Below, in pieces: positions 59,985-64,000 of a stretch of 64,000 bases of DNA; position 1 is the stretch's first letter, and the number at the start of each line of letters is the position of its first letter. The notes beneath the pieces were generated by a model. The model was not told where the DNA came from. It ran no database searches and saw only the letters and a list, made by a program, of their open reading frames with translations. The translations under genes and the position numbers were made by a program. The stretch spans positions 1,798,001 through 1,862,000 of the forward strand of contig NZ_SHLD01000001.1 in assembly GCF_004217615.1 (NCBI RefSeq), written 5' to 3'. Source of the DNA: Micromonospora kangleipakensis. GTDB taxonomy: Bacteria > Actinomycetota > Actinomycetes > Mycobacteriales > Micromonosporaceae.

Positions 59985-61136
59985 GTGGAACTGCTGCAGG
60001 GTCGGATCCGGGACTACGCCTGGGGCTCCCGCACCGCCATCGCCGAGCTGCAGGGCCGCCCGGTGCCGAGCGAGGGCCCGGAGGCCGAGCTGTGGCTGGG
60101 CGCCCACCCGAACGCCCCGGCCACCGTCGACCGGGACGGTGCCCCGGTCGACCTGACCGACCTGCTGGTCGCCGAGCCGGAGAACTGGCTGGGCGAGCGG
60201 CTGGTCGGCCGGTTCGGCATCCGGCTGCCGTTCCTGCTCAAGGTGCTCGCCGCGGACGCCCCGCTGAGCCTGCAGGCCCACCCGGACGCCGAGCAGGCCC
60301 GGGCCGGGCACGCCGCCGACGTGGAACGGGTCAACTACGTCGACCCGTTCCACAAGCCGGAGCTGCTGGTCGCGCTCTCGCCGTTCGAGGCGCTGTGCGG
60401 GTTCCGCGACCCGGCGGAGTCGGCCGCGGCGATCGCCGCGTTCGGCGTACCTGTGCTGGAGCCGGTCGTGGCCGCGCTGCGCGAGGGGCCGGCGGGGCTG
60501 CGGGAGGCCGTACGCCTGCTGTTGAGCTGGCCTCAGGCGGAGCGCGCCGGGCTGGTCGCGGCCGTGCTGACGGCGGAGACCGGCGGCCCGGACGCGGTGC
60601 TGGCCCGTGCGCTGGCCGTCGACTACCCGGCCGACCCGGGCGTGCTGGTGGCGCTGCTGCTGCACCACGTGCGGCTGGCCCCGGGCGAGGCGATCTGGAT
60701 GCCGGCCGGCAACCTGCACGCCTACCTGCGCGGCACCGGCGTGGAGATCATGGCGGCCAGCGACAACGTGCTGCGCGGCGGGTTGACGCCCAAGCGGGTC
60801 GACGTGGACGAGCTGCTGCGGGTGCTGCGCTTCGAGGTGCTCGACGAGCCGGTCTTTCCGGCGGTCCCGGTGGCCCCCGGGGTGGTCACCTGGCCGGTGC
60901 CGGTGGACGACTTCGCGCTGCACCGGGTGCAGGTGGACGCGGGCACCCCGGAGGTGCGGCTGGCGGTGCCCGGGCCGCGGGTGGTGCTCTGCCGGGCCGG
61001 CAAGCTCGTCGTGGACGACGGGGTGGGCACGGTAACCCTCGGGGCGGGGCAGGCGGCGATCGGGACCGCGGCCGGCGGGCCGCTGGTCATCGGCGGCGGG
61101 GGCGAGGCGTACGTCGCCACCTGCGGCCTCTGCTGA
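59985..61136 (+). CDS. manA: mannose-6-phosphate isomerase, class I
   Basis: A 383-residue zinc enzyme converting fructose-6-phosphate and mannose-6-phosphate. Zinc ligands: QAHPDAEQA (Gln/His), DPFHKPELLVAL (His, Glu) and the catalytic PAGNLHAYLRGTGVEIMAAS; family lead GRIRDYAWGSRTAIAE. GTG 59985 with CGGGAG upstream and only 2 bp after the transporter stop, so the Trm112-SIS-CDF-manA set is one operon. Together with manC it should serve GDP-mannose synthesis; the phosphomannomutase that links them is not in the window. Confidence 0.94.
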   Translation: MELLQGRIRDYAWGSRTAIAELQGRPVPSEGPEAELWLGAHPNAPATVDRDGAPVDLTDLLVAEPENWLGERLVGRFGIRLPFLLKVLAADAPLSLQAHPDAEQARAGHAADVERVNYVDPFHKPELLVALSPFEALCGFRDPAESAAAIAAFGVPVLEPVVAALREGPAGLREAVRLLLSWPQAERAGLVAAVLTAETGGPDAVLARALAVDYPADPGVLVALLLHHVRLAPGEAIWMPAGNLHAYLRGTGVEIMAASDNVLRGGLTPKRVDVDELLRVLRFEVLDEPVFPAVPVAPGVVTWPVPVDDFALHRVQVDAGTPEVRLAVPGPRVVLCRAGKLVVDDGVGTVTLGAGQAAIGTAAGGPLVIGGGGEAYVATCGLC

Positions 61137-61184
61137 TCCACCCCCGCTCCGCGCTCGGCGCAAGTCCGACTTTCCCGAAATAGC

Positions 61185-61213
61185 TTGACGCGACCCTCGC
61201 TCGGTGTGACTCT
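61185..61213 (+). promoter_or_regulatory. probable ahcY promoter
   Basis: TTGACG (61185-61190) and GACTCT (61208-61213) are 17 bases apart. Position 200 bp before the ahcY start leaves room for the structured leader. Confidence 0.45.
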
Positions 61214-61278
61214 ATGGGTACGCAGCGTTGTCGCGACGAAGGTCCGGTAACGCGCGGGGGAACCAAACCGGGGGGATG

Positions 61279-61332
61279 CACGGGGCGGCCGGCTGGTGGA
61301 TGGAAAGTCCGTCCACGACCGACCGCCCCGTG
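61279..61332 (+). ncRNA. structured leader RNA upstream of ahcY
   Basis: CACGGGGCGG (61279-61288) pairs perfectly with CCGCCCCGTG (61323-61332). Inside, GTGGA pairs with TCCAC and GGA-aag-TCC closes the tip, so a 54-base stem-loop is predicted in the 200-base leader of ahcY. I could not match it to the SAH, SAM or cyclic-di-AMP riboswitch consensus as I know them. It could be a regulatory leader or an attenuator. Confidence 0.45.
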
Positions 61333-61417
61333 CGCTGTCCGCCGACCGGGCGGTGCTCCATCCGGCTGCGAGCGTAAGGTGGAAGGCTGCGCAGCACATC
61401 GTTCGACAGGAGCTTCC

Positions 61418-62917
<1,500 letters not shown>

Positions 62918-62926
62918 TCGACACCC

Positions 62927-62970
62927 GGAACCGGGTCGGCCGCACGCGCGGCCGACCCGGTTCCGTCTTT
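62927..62970 (+). terminator. strong intrinsic terminator after ahcY
   Basis: Perfect 17-bp arms (62927-62943, GGAACCGGGTCGGCCGC, and 62948-62964) with a 4-base loop, followed by GTCTTT. It lies 10 bp after the stop codon. Confidence 0.88.
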
Positions 62971-63048
62971 CCGGCCTGTCGGCCGGCCGGCGGTGTGCGG
63001 GCCGGCGGTGTGCGGACGGCTACTAGGGCGAGGGCATGTGTCTTCGGC

Positions 63049-63094
63049 AGCGATATACCTGAGAGGCATAAATATGACTCTCAGGTATATCGCT
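63049..63094. repeat. AT-rich 46-bp near-perfect palindrome
   Basis: Arms AGCGATATACCTGAGAG (63049-63065) and its exact complement (63078-63094) enclose CATA-AA-TATG with one mismatch next to each inner half. About half A+T in a genome of about 70% G+C. It lies in the 305-bp stretch after ahcY. The long reading frames crossing it look spurious. It resembles a regulator-binding or chromosome-organising site more than a terminator, since the region lacks a T-run. Confidence 0.75.
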
Positions 63095-63222
63095 CGTCGG
63101 CCATATGCTCCCGGGGGCCGCGAGCCGTTTGGCGCTGGCGTCTGGCGCGGTGGAAAGCGGCGGCCGGTGCGGGACGGCTGCACGGGCCTGGGACGGTGAG
63201 CGTCAGCTCGGGTCGGGCCGCC

Positions 63223-63375
63223 TCAGCCCGGGCCTCGGCGGGTCGGGCGGATCCAGGTCCAGACGCACCAGGCGAGCCAGGCCAGCGAGACGGCGGTGGC
63301 CAGCGGACGCAGCCGCAGGGCGCTGAGCAGCAGCACCAGGGCCAGCACGGCCAGCCAGGGCAGCAGACCCTTCAC
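63223..63375 (-). CDS. 50-residue membrane protein
   Basis: A small gene: GTG 63375, GGGAGGG 6 bases upstream, 50 codons, stop at 63223. The product starts VKGLLPWLAVLALVLLLSAL and has a second hydrophobic stretch ATAVSLAWLAWCVWTWI followed by a basic end (RPTRRGPG), so two membrane helices are likely. It follows the TPR membrane protein by 45 bp and is probably coexpressed. Too short to assign a function. Good ribosome site and membrane-like composition argue for a real gene. Confidence 0.65.
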   Translation of the reverse strand: MKGLLPWLAVLALVLLLSALRLRPLATAVSLAWLAWCVWTWIRPTRRGPG

Positions 63376-63420
63376 GGCCGCCCTCCCGGGGTGGCCCTCA
63401 CGGCCGCCGTCCCGGGTGGC

Positions 63421-64000
63421 TCACGACCGCCACCGGCCGCGTACCAGGCGGCGGACCAGGGGCGGGGCGATCCAGGACCAGAGGCAGTAGAGCAGCCAGC
63501 CGAGCGCCACGACGAGCGCGGGGATGTAGAGCTTGGCCAGGTTGAGTACGGCGATGCTGCCCACCGCGATCAGCCACATGCGGATGCCCAGCCGGTAGAG
63601 CGGCCGCAGCGGGAGCAGCAGCGGATGGGTGTAGACGCGGGTCTCCCAGGCCGCGTCGGCGTAGTCCGGGTCGTTCGGGTCGTGCGCGACCGCCCGGCCG
63701 AAGGAGCGGTGTGCGTCCACGATCCGGCCGCGCTCCACGGCGATCCCGCCGTGCATGGCCAGCGCCACCGGATGTTCCGGATACCGACCGAGGAACTCCC
63801 GGGCCACCCGCTCGGCCGCCCGGTCGTCGCCGCGGGCGTACGCGAGCTGGACGCGGCTGGCGTAGACGGCCGGGCTCTCGGGCGCCAGCTCGGCGGCGCG
63901 GGCGAGCAGGCGGCTCGCCTTGTCGGTCTGGCCGACCGTGACGCAGAGGTCGGCGTACTGGCAGAGCAGCCACGGGTCCTGCGGTTCGAGTGCCAGCGCG
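63421..64000 (-). CDS. TPR-containing membrane protein, fragment
   Basis: The C-terminal 192 residues of a gene that runs off the window. Tetratricopeptide-like helices come first (DPWLLCQYADLCVTVGQTDK, AVYASRVQLAYARGDDRAAE, VALAMHGGIAVERGRIVDAH, AHRSFGRAVAHDPNDPDYAD), followed by two membrane helices at the end (RLGIRMWLIAVGSIAVLNL and PALVVALGWLLYCLWSWIAP). The frame is open to base 64000, so the start is unknown. Function unknown; TPR-membrane proteins often organise complexes. Confidence 0.8.
   Translation of the reverse strand, partial: ALALEPQDPWLLCQYADLCVTVGQTDKASRLLARAAELAPESPAVYASRVQLAYARGDDRAAERVAREFLGRYPEHPVALAMHGGIAVERGRIVDAHRSFGRAVAHDPNDPDYADAAWETRVYTHPLLLPLRPLYRLGIRMWLIAVGSIAVLNLAKLYIPALVVALGWLLYCLWSWIAPPLVRRLVRGRWRS

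Noticed and set aside
61185..61417. SAH, SAM or cyclic-di-AMP riboswitch upstream of ahcY
   Set aside because: The hairpins and conserved strings of these classes, as I know them, are not present in the right order; only an unclassified stem-loop is supported.
62993..63199. A 68-codon frame running through the 46-bp palindrome
   Set aside because: Composition is arbitrary, no ribosome site, and the palindrome itself would have to be coding on both strands.

Overview
The window is 64 kb of very GC-rich actinobacterial chromosome. The F420 biosynthesis genes, a WhiB regulator, class-III style GTG/TTG starts, tightly overlapping operons and several short palindromic intergenic repeats fit a Micromonospora-like member of the Micromonosporaceae. 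No rRNA, tRNA, CRISPR array, integrase or transposase was seen.

Region by region. 1-10 kb: start of a UDP-glucose dehydrogenase (cut by the window edge), acyl-CoA dehydrogenase, thioesterase, acetoacetyl-CoA synthetase, a TIGR03089-type protein, a GT4 glycosyltransferase, mannose-1-phosphate guanylyltransferase (manC) and a NUDIX hydrolase. 10-17 kb: an ArsR-like regulator, then the coenzyme F420 genes cofE, cofD and fbiC with a repeat-rich membrane protein between. 17-21 kb: a small Tat protein with a DUF4331 protein, whiB behind a strong promoter with a palindromic operator, a zincin-like protein and a DUF3499 protein. 21-34 kb: a polyamine uptake and breakdown region (aminotransferase, Lrp regulator, PotDABC transporter, two FAD amine oxidases, a saccharopine-dehydrogenase-like protein, agmatinase). 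34-37 kb: an aldehyde dehydrogenase, DUF779 protein and GAF regulator module. 37-42 kb: an SCO6745-like protein, a secreted double-barrel protein, and a GntR-ABC transporter operon. 42-46.6 kb: gabT and two further aldehyde dehydrogenases, which complete a plausible route agmatine to putrescine to GABA to succinate.

46.6-54.2 kb is a conflict locus. It holds a HigBA-like toxin-antitoxin pair, a YwqJ deaminase/SUKH-3 protein and, divergently, a probable type VII secretion effector operon. That operon encodes a YbaB-like protein, a WXG100-like protein, a 1353-residue toxin and an overlapping small candidate immunity gene. The toxin appears to carry two enzymatic domains: a papain-fold glutamine deamidase and a C-terminal RelA/SpoT-like nucleotide pyrophosphokinase. 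This is the most interesting system here.

54-64 kb returns to housekeeping genes: DinB, TPR, endonuclease V, a secreted anchored protein, Trm112, SIS-domain protein, cation-efflux transporter, manA and ahcY with a structured leader and a strong terminator. It ends with an AT-rich 46-bp palindrome, an unlisted 50-residue membrane protein and a cut TPR membrane protein.

In mycobacteria and streptomycetes fbiA/fbiB, whiB, the zincin, DUF3499, manB, the SIS gene, manA and ahcY lie close together. Here that set is split by about 36 kb after DUF3499 and manB is not in the window. The polyamine and toxin genes therefore look like an accessory block placed inside a conserved neighbourhood.
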